This document shows positions 54,299 to 64,000 of a DNA stretch of 64,000 nt, one piece after another. This stretch comes from Crotalaria pallida (taxonomy: Eukaryota; Streptophyta; Magnoliopsida; Fabales; Fabaceae): assembly GCA_037953625.1 (NCBI GenBank), contig CM075652.1, positions 77,033,501 to 77,097,500 on the forward strand. Direction: 5' to 3'. Both the position numbers and the translations under genes were made by a program. The notes beneath the pieces are model-generated. The model was not told the DNA's origin, did not search any database, and worked only from the letters and a program-made list of their open reading frames with translations. The first letter of the stretch is position 1. Every line of letters begins with the position of its first letter.

Positions 54299-55582
54299 TG
54301 ATTTGGGTCTAATATATGATGTTTTGAGCATGATTTAGACTCCCTTTTACTATGGATTTGGCTTGTTTCTCTTGTAAATTTAGGACTTTTTGTATAGTTT
54401 TTAGGAAGTTAGGTAATTTAGAATCCTTTGAACGTTTTGATCCGTTTTGGGTATATTTTAGGTACTTTCGGAGCTTAATTGAAGAAAATAATTATGGAGC
54501 TGAAAAGAGGATGGAAGGATCTTGAAAATGGCACAAGAACGGAGCGAAACGGAGTCGGAGCAGGGCTGGCACGCCCACGCGCCCAGGCGCGCAGCCCTCG
54601 GTCAGCACCACCAGATCAGACCTGTGCGTCCAAGCGTGAGGTCTTGGGCGCCCAGGCGCGCGAGTGACGCAGAAGCCCAATTGGGCTGATTTCTGATCAG
54701 TTTTACTTCCAATTAATTGGGATTAGTTTTAGACTTTAAATATAGGTTTTTCCATTAGGTTAGGTAGACTTTTCAGAGCCAAATTAGAGATTAGAATAGA
54801 ATTTATTATTAGAGAAGAGAGGCTGTTCTGCGATTGAGAGCAAGGAGGCAAGGAGCAAGGATTGAAGATTGGAAGATTGAAGATTTCTTGGGGGTAATCT
54901 AATTATTGTCTATGATTATTAGTTTTTCCCATTCCTTTCTCTTCTTCTCCCAATATGTATAATTGAACCTCTTGCTAGGAATACAGTGGATTTGTATGGA
55001 TCTTAATTTGGCTGTTTATTTATTGAATTAATTTTTTTCCTTTCAAATCAATTGCTTGGTTGTGTTTTAATTACAATTCATAGAATTAGCTACTTTATGT
55101 TTTGCTTTGGTAATCTGAACCTTAATTGAAAAATTAGGATTAAGATTAGGCCTTTCAACCAAATAGTATAATTATTCAATTTGTAGGAATACTTTTGGGT
55201 AATTGTATAACTCTTATAAACTAGAACTCACTTAAGGGATTAAGGGATAAGAAAAATAATTGCCATGAGAGATCTAGCTTTTATTGTTTCTGGAGTTTTT
55301 GATTTATTGGAAAACATATTTTCATAATTAATAACCTGATTCTAAAATGAAACCAAGTTCCTAACCTGTCCCATATTTGTTTCTAAATCCTTTTTAGTTT
55401 CTGATTTGTTTCATTCTATCTATTCTACATTCCTTTCTCTAAACCCAAACCAATACAAGTTTCACATAGTAATCGCAATTAGGTGAAAGAAATTAGAAAC
55501 AATTTGCAATCCCCGAGTGGAACGATAATTTTATTTACTCTTTATTACTTGTGCGATCGGTACACTTGCCGAATTGCCAACA
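54299..55582 (+). repeat. Left LTR of the Tat/Athila-type element
   Basis: From TGATTTGGGTC to TTGCCAACA. GCGCCCAGGCGC (54579-54590) and GGGCGCCCAGGCGC (about 54646-54659) palindromes plus AGCCCAATTGGGCT (54674-54687) lie upstream of a TATA-like TAAATATAGG near 54737. The open frames across this G+C-rich block (54479-54680) are on both strands and not credible. Confidence 0.88.
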
Positions 55583-55671
55583 AGTTTTTGGCGCCGTTTC
55601 CAGGGATTGAAATTCGATTCTAATTTATTTGATACCTTTTTTGTAATTACTTGTGTAACTCTTCCCTTTTC

Positions 55672-56586
55672 ATGTATAACTATAGTTTTAATAATGATTT
55701 TGATTGTGATAGATTTATTTCGAATCCCTATTCTCCATACTATTATGCACAAAACATAAGTTATAGGAAAACTTCTTTAGAAATAGCTTTAGAGAAATTA
55801 GAAGCTACAACTAATAAATTTTTTTATGTGGAGCCAATTCTTGTGGAGAAAGCTCCATGGGAAATAACTTTATAGAAATGTGCTCAAAGCACTAAAGATT
55901 TTGTTGAACACGTAAGAAACGAGGGTCAAATCTTAAGTGCTAGTAGAAAGAACCTTCAAATGCAAGTTGAACACATTTTAAAGCAATTAGATGAAGAGTC
56001 ACAAGTATCACCAATAATTTTTTACTCTTTTCAAAGAGAAGAAAAAGTGGTGGTGATGGATGTGACCGATAATGAAACCCTTATGGAGGAGCAAATAGAA
56101 GAAAATGTGCATAATGAGTTTGATGAATTAGACCGAAATAACACAATAGAAGGTTTGAATATGGTAGAAAAAATTGATCCACCCTTGCATGATGAATTTC
56201 TTGCAATAAAAAATTTGGTCAAATCTATTGCATGCTTGGATGACTCAAAAACTTTCCACTATATTCAACCTCTGTGCTTTCATGAAAAATCTAAAAATCA
56301 ATCTAAATCATTGTTAAACAATAGGGAGCCTGGAAAGGTAGTTTTCCTAATTCATGGAATTAACACCTTCATGAATGGGAAAAGAAATAACTTGTTTGAC
56401 ATGATGCATGGGGTAAGGAATGCACCTTTTGACCCTGGTGGGATTGAGCTTATTTTTGAAACTTCCTTACTCCACCATCATCCAAGGTTTGCTCCATGGG
56501 ATATGGGAATAACTTGTTATTGTTGTATCACATGGGATTTAACCTATAGAATTTGGGATCCTGGTGGATTCTTTGTAATTATGTAG
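55672..56586 (+). pseudogene. ORF of the Tat/Athila-type element, one in-frame stop
   Basis: I do not recognise a domain. It reads from MYNYSFNNDFDCDRF at 55672 to the stop at 56584-56586, about 305 codons, with a TAG at 55873-55875 in an otherwise continuous frame. The N-terminal part is Tyr/Asn-rich. The middle (LEATTNKFF, then SASRKNLQMQVEHILKQLDEE) looks coiled-coil. The C-terminal part has a DPGG motif twice (APFDPGG and IWDPGG) and clusters of Trp, Cys and His. Its place right after the primer site suits a gag-like product. It could also be a fragment fused from unrelated sequences. Confidence 0.5.
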
Positions 56587-58093
56587 TAGTGTAGGTTTTT
56601 ATTTTTTTTAGTTAGTTAGTGAATAAAGAGTTGGAGCTTTCTATGTAACTACTAATGAGGTGCTTCTAGCACTATTTTTAGTTGTTCATGTGACACAGGT
56701 GAATAAGTTTGGGGGAGTCTCCTCCATGGTGCAACAAGAGAGAATGTTGTGCTACAAAGGGAAGCTTCCTAACTCCTTGCTTTTGTTTTTAATTTTTATT
56801 TTGTAGTTTTAGGTTAGTTTAGTTTGCTTGAAGAAAAGCCAACCTCTAAGTTTGGGGGGTTGGACAAAATAAAAAATTTTCAGACTTGAATTATTCTCCC
56901 ATATTTGGTGTTGGTTTGTGTCTTGGGTAGGAGTAGGTAATTATTCTAGACTTAGGACTATTTTTCTGATTATATATGTAAATACTTGATTTAGGATGAT
57001 GAGTCATTGATTGTATAACACTGATTGGATTGAGTTGTAGTTTTGTTGAGAACTGGTTATTTTTATAAACTGTTTTGGAACAAGTTATTAGTGAACTGGC
57101 TGTTTAGCCTGTGAGTTTTTGAGCCTATACACTTGATAGGGGTATGTGACTTATATTGGTTTTGTTTTGTGATTTAGACCCCTATTTCTTTCATGAGTGT
57201 GTTCATTTTGACTTTGTGTTCTAGAACTTGACCGGTGACCATTTTGAGATTGATAATTGATTCCATGCATTAAGATGATTAAGACACTTAGGGTTGTGTT
57301 TTTTTTGGCCTTCAATAGATTTTTGATAAACATTATTCCTTAGTGACCCACTTTGAGCCTATTGATATATAATTTCTTTGGTACCCTTTTCATAAATGTT
57401 ATGTATTTTTGGTATCCTTTGAAATGTGAATGGTGCAATTGGGAATATGTTGATTCAGAAAATGTTGAGCTGAATGTATTAATTGTGATCTATATTTCTC
57501 TTCCAAAAGAAAGAAAAAAAAGAAAAATATAATGAAAAAGAAAAGAGGATAGAGAGAATGAGAATGAAAAAGAATGAAGGAGAATTAAATATTGGAGTTG
57601 ATATTTGTTATAAAACCAATGCTCCATTCATATGTTAAAGGGATGTTGTTTGATTTCATATTTTTAGCCCTTTGTTTTATCCCTTCTTTCTTTTATCCCA
57701 CCTTTCATTTTTAGCCATGGCCTCATTACAACCAAAATAAAGAACTTTTGATTTTTGTTTGTATTCAATAATTTCAGTGGAGATTTGGGTCTATGGTCAA
57801 GCATATGGTAAAACATTGTCATTAGATGAACTTGAGTGAATTGTTATAACCTTTGATACATATGAGAGATACACACAGTGAGGTTGAGAGTGTTAACTAG
57901 TTCCTGGTTCTTTGATAGTTTGTGATTTTAATCAGTTGTTGATTTAATTTATTGCTTGTGAAGAAAAGTATATAAGTCATGAGTCTGGAGTCTTAGATGA
58001 GGTGTTTGCATATTAATTTAGAGGGTAGTCTTGTGTTCTAGAATTTTTATTTTACTTTTGCTTGGGACATGCAAAATACTAAGTTTGGGGGAG

Positions 58094-59368
58094 TGATTTG
58101 GGTCTAATATATGATGTTTTGAGCATGATTTAGACTTCCTTTTACTATGGATTTGACTTGTTTCTCTTGTAAATTTAGGACTTTTTGTATAGTTTTTAGG
58201 AAGTTAGGTAATTTAGAATCCTTTGAACGTTTTGATCCGTTTTGGGTATGTTTCAGGTACTTTCGGAGCTTAATTGAAGAAAATAATTATGGAGCTGAAA
58301 AGAGGATTAAAGGATCTTGAAAATAGCGCAAGAACGGAGCGAAACGGAGTCAGAGCAGGGCTGGAACGCCCAGGCGCACAGCCCCCGGTCAGCACCATCA
58401 GATTAGACCTATGCGCCCAGGCGTGAGGTCCTGGGCGCCCAGGCGCGCGAGCGACGCAGAAGCCCAATTGAGCTAATTTCTGATCAGTTTTGCTTCCAAT
58501 CAATTGGGATTAGTTTTAGACTTTAAATATAGGTTTTTCCATTAGGTTAGGTAGACTTTTCAGAGCCAAATTAGAGATTAGAATAGAATTTAGGATAAGA
58601 GAAGAGAGGTTGTTCTGCAATTGAGATCAAGGAGGCAAGGAGCAAGAATTGAAGATTGGAAGATTGAAGATTTTTTGGGGGTAATCTGAATATTGTCTAT
58701 GATTATTAGTTTTTCCCATTCCTTTCTCTTCTTCTCCCAATATGTATAATTGAACCTCTTGTTAGGAATAGGGTGGATTTGTATGGATCTTAATTTGGCT
58801 GTTTATTTATGAATTAATGTTTTTCCTTTCAAATCAATTGTTTGGTTGTGTTTTAATTACAATTCATAGAATTAGCTACTTTATGTTTTGCTTTGGTAAT
58901 CTGAACCTTAATTGGAAAATTAGGATTAAGATTAGGTCTTTCAGCCAAACAATATAATTATTCAATTTGTAGGAATACTTTTGGGTAATTGTATAACTCT
59001 TATAAACTAGAACTCACCTAAGGGATTAAGGGGTAAGAAACATAATTGCCATGAGAGATCTAGCTTTTATTGTTTCTGGAGTTTTTGATTTATTGGAAAA
59101 CATATTTTCATAATTAATAACCTGATCCTACAATGAAATCAAGTTCCTAACCTGTCCCATATTTGTTTCTAAATCCTTTTTAGTTTCTGATTTGTTTCAT
59201 TCTATCTATTCTACATTCCTTTCTCTAAACCCAAACCAATACAACTTTCATATAGTAATCGCAATTAGGTGAAAGAAATTAGAAACAATTTACAATCCCC
59301 GAGTGGAAGGATAATTTTATTTACTCTTTATTACTTGTGCGATCGGTACACTTGCCGAATTGCCAACA
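58094..59368 (+). repeat. Right LTR of the Tat/Athila-type element
   Basis: A copy of 54299-55582 with the same G+C-rich palindromes (58368-58450) and TATA-like stretch. The palindrome AGCCCAATTGGGCT has decayed to AGCCCAATTGAGCT here. Confidence 0.88.
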
Positions 59369-59373
59369 ATGGG

Positions 59374-60535
59374 TGCGTGTAGAAATTCCCTTTATTATTA
59401 TAATTTTGATGGGAAATTCTAATAGCACCCAAGAAATGCTACTTACACCCATCCCTTTAAATTTTTTGCACTCATTTTTCCAAATTTGCCTTCATTTATC
59501 TTAAAAACTGCACTCATTTTTACCTCACCGAATCCACCATAAACACCATCACCATCCAAATGCCTATCTCAAACTCCATCACCGCCTACCTCTTCCAAAA
59601 CCCTAACACTCATATCTATGAAGCAGCTAAAGCAAGAATGTGCACACCACAAACGTTTTGACATTGCGGCCACTGTTCCTCGTTGACCTCCACTCGACAT
59701 GCAATCTTCTCCAATATTTTTGATAGCATCGACAACTACGCATTGCGACGCTCCGGCAAGCCCTCTCCCTCAATAACCAAATCAGAAACCCTTATCTCCT
59801 TCGACACAACCTCCACCGTCGCAGCAGCATCCTCTGCCATGTCACCAACCTCCTTCATCCACCTTGTCGTCGGTGTCAAGAGAGTGTTGTTGTTGTTGTT
59901 GTAAGCAAGGTTGTCAAAATCGTGTGTTAACTCGTAAACTCGTACGAGTTTATGATACTACACCATGGAATAGAGTTGGTTCGCACTCAAACTCGGTTCT
60001 GGGTAAACTTGGGTGAACTCGGCTGAACTCACATAAAATCGCAGAAAATCGCGAGTCAACTCGAGTTACACACGAGTTCAGCAAACACTTGAAAAATTGA
60101 AGGCCCAAACCGAAAATAGGCCCAAACCCGAAAATATCATCTCAGTCTCAGCTCCCTCTCATGCATTTTCCTTCTCCTTCTCCCAAACCGAAACCCTAGA
60201 TTCCCCTTCTCCTTCATCTGTCATGCTATGAGCCTGTGAGGACGTCGGACAGTGCGGTGGTGTTCTCCTTCTCTGTTGGCGTCGTGGTCTATTGGCGTCG
60301 TGGTCTTGTATTGTGCGGTGCTCTCCTTCTCTAATCGGTATGTATTTCTTTCATTCTCTCGCCTTCTCTAATCGGTATCTAATCTGCTCTGCTTTGTTTT
60401 GCTCTGCTTTGTTCATTCTCTCTGCTTTGGTCTGATCGTTTTTGCTTTGTTCGTTCTTATTCTTTCTGCTTTGGTATGTTCATTCTGCTCTGCTGCTTTG
60501 TTCATTTTTGTCATGCTTACTTCATTTTTTTTTAA
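59374..60535. other. Intergenic DNA with probable left part of a hAT element
   Basis: 59374-59905 holds a weak open frame (59683-59904) rich in Ser/Thr that I do not recognise and do not trust. At about 59907 CAAGGTTGTCAAAATCG resembles a hAT terminal sequence. From there to 60895 lies the probable 5' leader and intron of the hAT transposase below, with CTCGAGTT and ACTCG repeats (59930-60075). Confidence 0.4.
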
Positions 60536-60730
60536 TTTGCATTTTGATTTAGCTTTGATTCAGTTAGCACTTAGCACAAATTTAATATTTTGATTCAGTT
60601 AGCACTTAGCACAAATTTAATATTTTGATTCAGTTAGCACTTAGCACAAATTCAGTTAGCAAAGCTTTGTTCTGTCATGCTTTGTTCGGTTTTTTTTTAA
60701 TTAGCATTTTGATTAAGTTAGCACTTAGCA
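60536..60730 (+). repeat. Tandem repeat GATTCAGTTAGCACTTAGCACAAA
   Basis: Four or so copies of a ~35-bp unit with some decay, in the leader region of the hAT transposase. No function evident. Confidence 0.65.
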
Positions 60731-60895
60731 CAAATTTAGTCTTTTTTAGCACATTTTACTTTTTTTATATATGCATTTCAGAATTTGTTTGTATTTTTAT
60801 GTTATTGTGCAGTTGCTTGAAAGTGATGCATAAAGATTACAAGTTTACAACAATATAATTTTGATGCACTTCTATGTTATTTGTAGGCTTGGAGC

Positions 60896-61440
60896 ATGTC
60901 TCAAGTAGGTGATTCAGGGTCAAGTACACGAGCTTCTACTACTGGTACCTCTAAAGGCAGAAAAAATGCTCCTGGAAATAGGACAGATATTGGTTGGAAG
61001 CATGGAAAAGATATTGAGGGAAATGCTAGAAAGGTGAAATGCAACTATTGTTTTAAAGTTGTGAGTGGGGGAATTTATAGATTCAAGCATCACCTAGCTA
61101 GAACAAAAGAAGATGCTGAACCATGCTCTGTTGTGCCACGCTCAAAGTGGTTACGGAGGCTAAGGAAGCATCAAAAAAGAGAAAGAAGTCAAATGATGAT
61201 GCTATGGAGGAGGAGGAAGAGATACGAAAAATAGAAAAAGGGAAGAGTAAATTGAGTGCTAGTTCAGGAGTTCAAGCGACAAACAACCAAATGATGAAGA
61301 AGGACTTGAAGGACCAAGTTGATGAGCAAGTTGCCAAGTTCTTCTACACAAGTGCTATTCCATTCAATTGCATTAAAAATCCTAAGTATATGAAGATGTG
61401 TGAGATGATTGGAAGATATGGACTAGGCCCTTCTGAAGTG
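60896..61440 (+). pseudogene. hAT transposase N-terminus with BED zinc finger, truncated
   Basis: The start MSQVGDSGSS at 60896 is 10 bp after an acceptor-like TTTGTAG. BED finger: DIGWKHGKDIEGNARKVKCNYCFKVVSGGIYRFKHHLARTKED, with the C-x2-C and the later H-x4-H-like pair, which binds transposon ends. A one-base disruption near 61141 moves the frame. It then reads KEASKKRKKSNDDAMEEEEE and DEQVAKFFYTSAIPFNCIKNPKYMKMCEMIGRYGLG, the conserved hAT segment. At about 61430-61450 it is cut off by gypsy gag in the opposite direction. The RNase-H-like catalytic core and dimerisation domain are absent. Confidence 0.8.
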
Positions 61441-62518
61441 AGTACTTTTCCTCTCTGGATGGATCGTCCTGCACCTACTGGATGGGCTCTAGTTGCATTC
61501 ACCTCCTTCTTCATAGCATTCTTGGGACAATTAGCAGCATAGTGTATGGGTTGTCCGCACACAAAACAACTAAAACTTCTTCTAGTTTGGTTCCGAAACC
61601 AGCACTCTCCACCATGCTGCTTTCCACAATGTGAGCATAATGGATGAGCATCCACAGCAGTCTCACTCTTGCCCATAATTCTTGGGACTGCTGCTCTGTT
61701 GTGGGGAACAACATAAGGCTTGATCTTTGAGTTGGCCCATCATTTCTGATTGGACCTCCTGCCTTCTGCCCACTCTTAACTTTCTCTTCCGCTAATTTCT
61801 GAGCTGCCTTGTCCCGCTCTTCTGCCATTTCCTGCTTGAGTGCATTCTCATAAGCACTTGCCATGTTCACCAATTGGGAAAGATTGGAGATGCCCTGATA
61901 GGTGAAAGCAGTCCTAATCTTGGCATGCAGGCCAGACTCGAATTTGATGCACTTGGTGCGCTCGCCTGCGCCCCTGTAGTTGCCTGAGTATCGGATCAGA
62001 TATTCAAATCGTGCCGCATATTCGCCGACACTCATGTTCCCCTGCTCCAACTTGAGGAAGGCCATTTCTTTCTCCCTTCGGACATCCTCTGGAAAATACT
62101 TCTCAAGGAAACGGATTTTGAAGAGATCCCAAGAAATAACTTCATTCGCTACCTCCAAACTTCTTCTTTGTTGCTCCCACCAATGCTCCGCATCACCGGA
62201 CAGAACATATTCCACCAACCTAACATAGTGATCGGCTGGTGGTTGCAGCGAGCGGAGAATCTTTTCCATCTCATGGAGCCACTTCTGTGCACCGTCTGGA
62301 TTGTACCCGCCTTCGAATCTTGGTGGGTCGTTCTTTCTAAATCTCGCCATCCAGTCAATTTCAACCGAAGCTGGTGGTGGAGGTTGTAGAGCTTCTGCTG
62401 CAGCTGCTGCGGCTACCGCTATGTTCTGGGCTTGATTCTTAGCCTGGTTCTGCTGCAACTGAACCAGAGTTTCGAGGATTGCAGCGATTCGATCATTGTC
62501 AGCCCGTCTCCTAGCCAT
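61440..62518 (-). pseudogene. Gypsy (chromovirus) Gag, truncated and frameshifted
   Basis: MARRRADNDRIAAILETLVQLQQNQAKN starts at 62518, followed by an Ala-rich linker. The retrotransposon Gag domain comes next (WMARFRKNDPPRFEGGYNPDGAQKWLHEMEKIL, AEHWWEQQRRSLE, FLEKYFPEDVRREKEMAFLKLEQGNMSVGEYAARF, KFESGLHAKIRTAF). A Lys/Glu-rich segment leads to a frameshift near 61690-61720. In the new frame two zinc-binding knuckles appear (CSHCGKQHGGEC and CFVCGQPIHYAANC). The frame ends at the hAT junction shortly after, before protease. Gag would build the particle and package RNA. Confidence 0.85.
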
Positions 62519-62680
62519 ACTGTTTAGTCATGGAGGAAACAGCCCGTTAAAGACCGAATACTTAATCAATAACGTAATTATCCTATTCCTAGACTTAGAC
62601 TCTTACTAAACGAATTAGTTACTCGCTTGGGGAGTAACCATTGGAGATGTGAGTCCACACTCCAAAGGCCGAGGGAAACT

Positions 62681-62692
62681 GCTCTGATACCA
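62681..62692 (-). other. Primer-binding site of gypsy D
   Basis: TGGTATCAGAGC on the minus strand, 3 bp from the LTR edge, complementary to initiator-Met tRNA. Confidence 0.85.
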
Positions 62693-62695
62693 AAA

Positions 62696-64000
62696 TGTAA
62701 CACCCTATCTTAATTAATACTCTAATTACCCCGATTGATTTAGTGACTTAAAAATTTCTTTTTAAAACCATTTTAGCTTATAAAAATCTCTGTCAAATCG
62801 GACAAAGTTTCCTTTGTTTTATGGACATTTCAAAAATATGAATTTGCCTTGAAAACCTGTAATAATATTTTCATATAATCAACAGTATGCCAGCAGGGCA
62901 AAATATAATATAGTGCATCTCAATACATCATTTCCAAAATAACAAACAGGTTATAAAATAGTTTTAGTCCCCAAAAGATGATACATCGCATATATATACA
63001 CCAAAAGCCAAATTTGTAATTTTCGGACCAACACATTATCACACCCCTAATATTCACCCTCCACGTTGTGGAGTGTGCCCCTGCTCGGCCACGGCTAGTG
63101 CATGCTCCGCTTCGGTACCTGTAAAAATATAGCAAGAAGGGTAGCATTACACAGAACTTATAAATATAGCTTCTGCGAAAGCATAGTAACAAACCAAGGA
63201 CCTACCCTAACCCATACTATCCAAATTATATACTAATTCACTTTCCTTTTATACAACCCAACCTTTCCTTATCCTTTCAATTACATACTTTCCCTATGTC
63301 TTTCTAGTCTTTCCATTCCTTTCCATTCTTTCGCACACCTTTCGGTGGGTCTTATTACCATTTATTCGCACACCACAAGGGCGGGTCCTAATTACATTTA
63401 CGCACCATATTGACGGGTCCTAATTATATTTACACACACCATATTGGCGGGTCCATAACATACTTAGTTACACTATAATTCACACTCCGTCATGGAGGGT
63501 CCATTTATATATACACGTTCCGTTAAGGAGGGTCCATTTATATATATACACGCTCCGTTATGGAGGGTCCATTTATATATACACGCTCCGTTATGGAGGG
63601 TCCATTTACATATATACACGCTCCGTTATGGATGGTCCATTTATATACACGCTCCGTTATAGAGGGTCCATTTATATACTTTCACACTCCACTTAGGGAG
63701 GGTCCTATGAAATTCCGCCTATTCTCACTTCCATTTGGAAGGGTCCTTCCTATTCATTCATATAGTCACGCTCCCTTTGGGAGGGTCATTCATACATAAA
63801 CTTACCTTTTCACATTCCTATATCCACACCTAAATAGGCGGGTCTTTCTCACATTAGCAATATAATTTCCCATTGTCCAATCATTACACTCATTACTAAC
63901 CCATTTATTATCTAATTTCCTTTTAATCTCATTATTCAACTCAATTCGTTATCAACAACAAACACCCTTTTCAGTTATCTCTATATTTTCCATATTTATT
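62696..64000 (-). repeat. Gypsy D 5' LTR, incomplete at the window edge
   Basis: The LTR's 3' edge on the minus strand is GGGTGTTACA (62696-62705 complement). Reading leftward in transcript direction: hairpin array (63330-63850), acceptor GCAAGAAGGG-complement ending TTTTTACAG|GTACCG at 63118/63119, exon hairpin CTCCACGTTGTGGAG (63059-63073) and a TTTGTCCGATTTGACAGAG-like end module. The promoter, and any donor, lie beyond 64000. Confidence 0.8.
63330..63850 (-). repeat. Tandem hairpin array, CTCC..GGAG type, in the gypsy D LTR
   Basis: About a dozen units of 30-45 bp, most followed by GGGTCC. Stem-loops vary between units while pairing: CACC-TTTC-GGTG (63336-63347), CTCC-GTTAT-GGAG (several), TTCC-GTTAA-GGAG, CTTCC-ATTT-GGAAG (63728-63741), CTCCC-TTT-GGGAG (63771-63783) and CCTA-AA-TAGG. 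One unit (GGATGGTCC near 63630) has lost a pair. Confidence 0.75.

Larger units (their letters stand above)
54299..59368 (+). mobile_element. Non-autonomous Tat/Athila-type gypsy element
   Basis: 5070 bp with ATGGG duplications (54294-54298 and 59369-59373). LTRs of 1284 and 1275 bp differ by a few percent by eye. The primer site TGGCGCCGTTTCCAGGGA (55589-55606) pairs with tRNA-Asp, as in the Athila/Tat lineages. The polypurine tract AAGTTTGGGGGAG (58081-58093) adjoins the right LTR, with similar TTTGGGGG tracts at about 56710 and 56852. The 2.5-kb interior lacks protease, RT, RNase H and integrase. A soybean non-autonomous Athila relative (Diaspora) is known; membership here is untested. Confidence 0.88.
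61440..64000 (-). mobile_element. Gypsy element D: gag and 5' LTR, both ends incomplete
   Basis: Minus-strand element related to gypsy A, running off the right end of the window. It has an LTR edge at 62696, the primer site at 62681-62692, and gag from 62518. It stops within the Gag C-terminus at about 61440, directly against hAT coding, so pol and the 3' LTR are lost or were never there. No target duplication can be checked. Confidence 0.8.

Noticed and set aside
54479..54680. Open frames on both strands in the Tat/Athila LTR (and 58270-58503)
   Set aside because: Caused by G+C-rich GCGCCC palindromes without stops; they are on both strands and not alike in phase between LTRs.
59683..59904. 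Open frame of 73 codons before the hAT element
   Set aside because: Ser/Thr-rich with a poly-Leu end from a TTG repeat. No promoter, homologous motif or neighbour supports it.
63560..63799. Open frame of 79 codons with MEGPFIYTRSV repeats
   Set aside because: It is the hairpin repeat of the gypsy D LTR read on the non-transcribed strand.

Overview
This window is transposon-dense DNA from a plant nuclear genome, almost certainly a phaseoloid legume with soybean-like repeats. That placement is an inference from A+T-rich intergenic DNA, nested Ty1/copia and Ty3/gypsy elements, LTRs crowded with TAATCGATTA-type palindromes, a Cassandra LTR carrying 5S rRNA sequence, and MULE, hAT and CACTA debris. 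I see no bacterial or organellar signature, no tRNA gene and no CRISPR array. The only clear non-transposon gene is a single-exon RRM-like gene at 41203-42222 (+).

Layout. 1-883 is the 5' end of a minus-strand gypsy LTR. 908-17385 is gypsy element A, bounded by a CTAGG duplication. Its 5' LTR is split by a 7.7-kb non-autonomous copia element (2337-9991, duplication GATCA). Its interior is replaced by a 5'-truncated copia pol plus LTR (about 11276-16030) fused in frame to A's gag. 17386-20647 is old repeat-derived DNA. 20648-23933 is a solo LTR (duplication AACTA). Five bases further on, a 12.1-kb minus-strand Tekay-like chromovirus (23944-36041, duplication CACTT) has 3.57-kb LTRs and a broken gag-PR-RT-RH-INT-chromodomain polyprotein, itself interrupted by a solo Cassandra LTR (28794-29195). 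Both insertions lie in an older gypsy LTR that resumes at 36047 and ends at 37213.

38127-43181 is the least repetitive stretch: a foldback, the RRM-like gene and a MULE MITE. 43667-45396 holds CACTA subterminal repeats and a foldback. 45397-47944 is a gypsy LTR fragment, followed by a SIRE-like copia 3' end to about 50150. 50154-53694 is a minus-strand MULE pseudogene with FAR1-like, transposase, SWIM and OTU parts, split by a 967-bp hAT MITE (50239-51205, duplication GTTGTAGC). 54299-59368 is a Tat/Athila-type non-autonomous element (duplication ATGGG). 60896 to about 61440 is a hAT transposase fragment, cut off by a minus-strand gypsy (gag plus LTR) that runs off the right end.

Main observation. 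The LTRs of several distinct families share one architecture. Clustered palindromes sit in U3 just upstream of a TATA box. A candidate intron follows (GAG|GTAAG to TTTTACAG|GTA). Inside the intron lies a family-specific array of short hairpins whose stems change in a compensated way from unit to unit. One more stable hairpin follows the acceptor. The palindromes differ in sequence between families, and one cluster type is shared by a Ty3 and two Ty1 families. The Tekay-like LTR also carries a 157-codon ORF where the second exon would begin. All element boundaries were read by eye from terminal motifs and target duplications; divergence figures are visual estimates.
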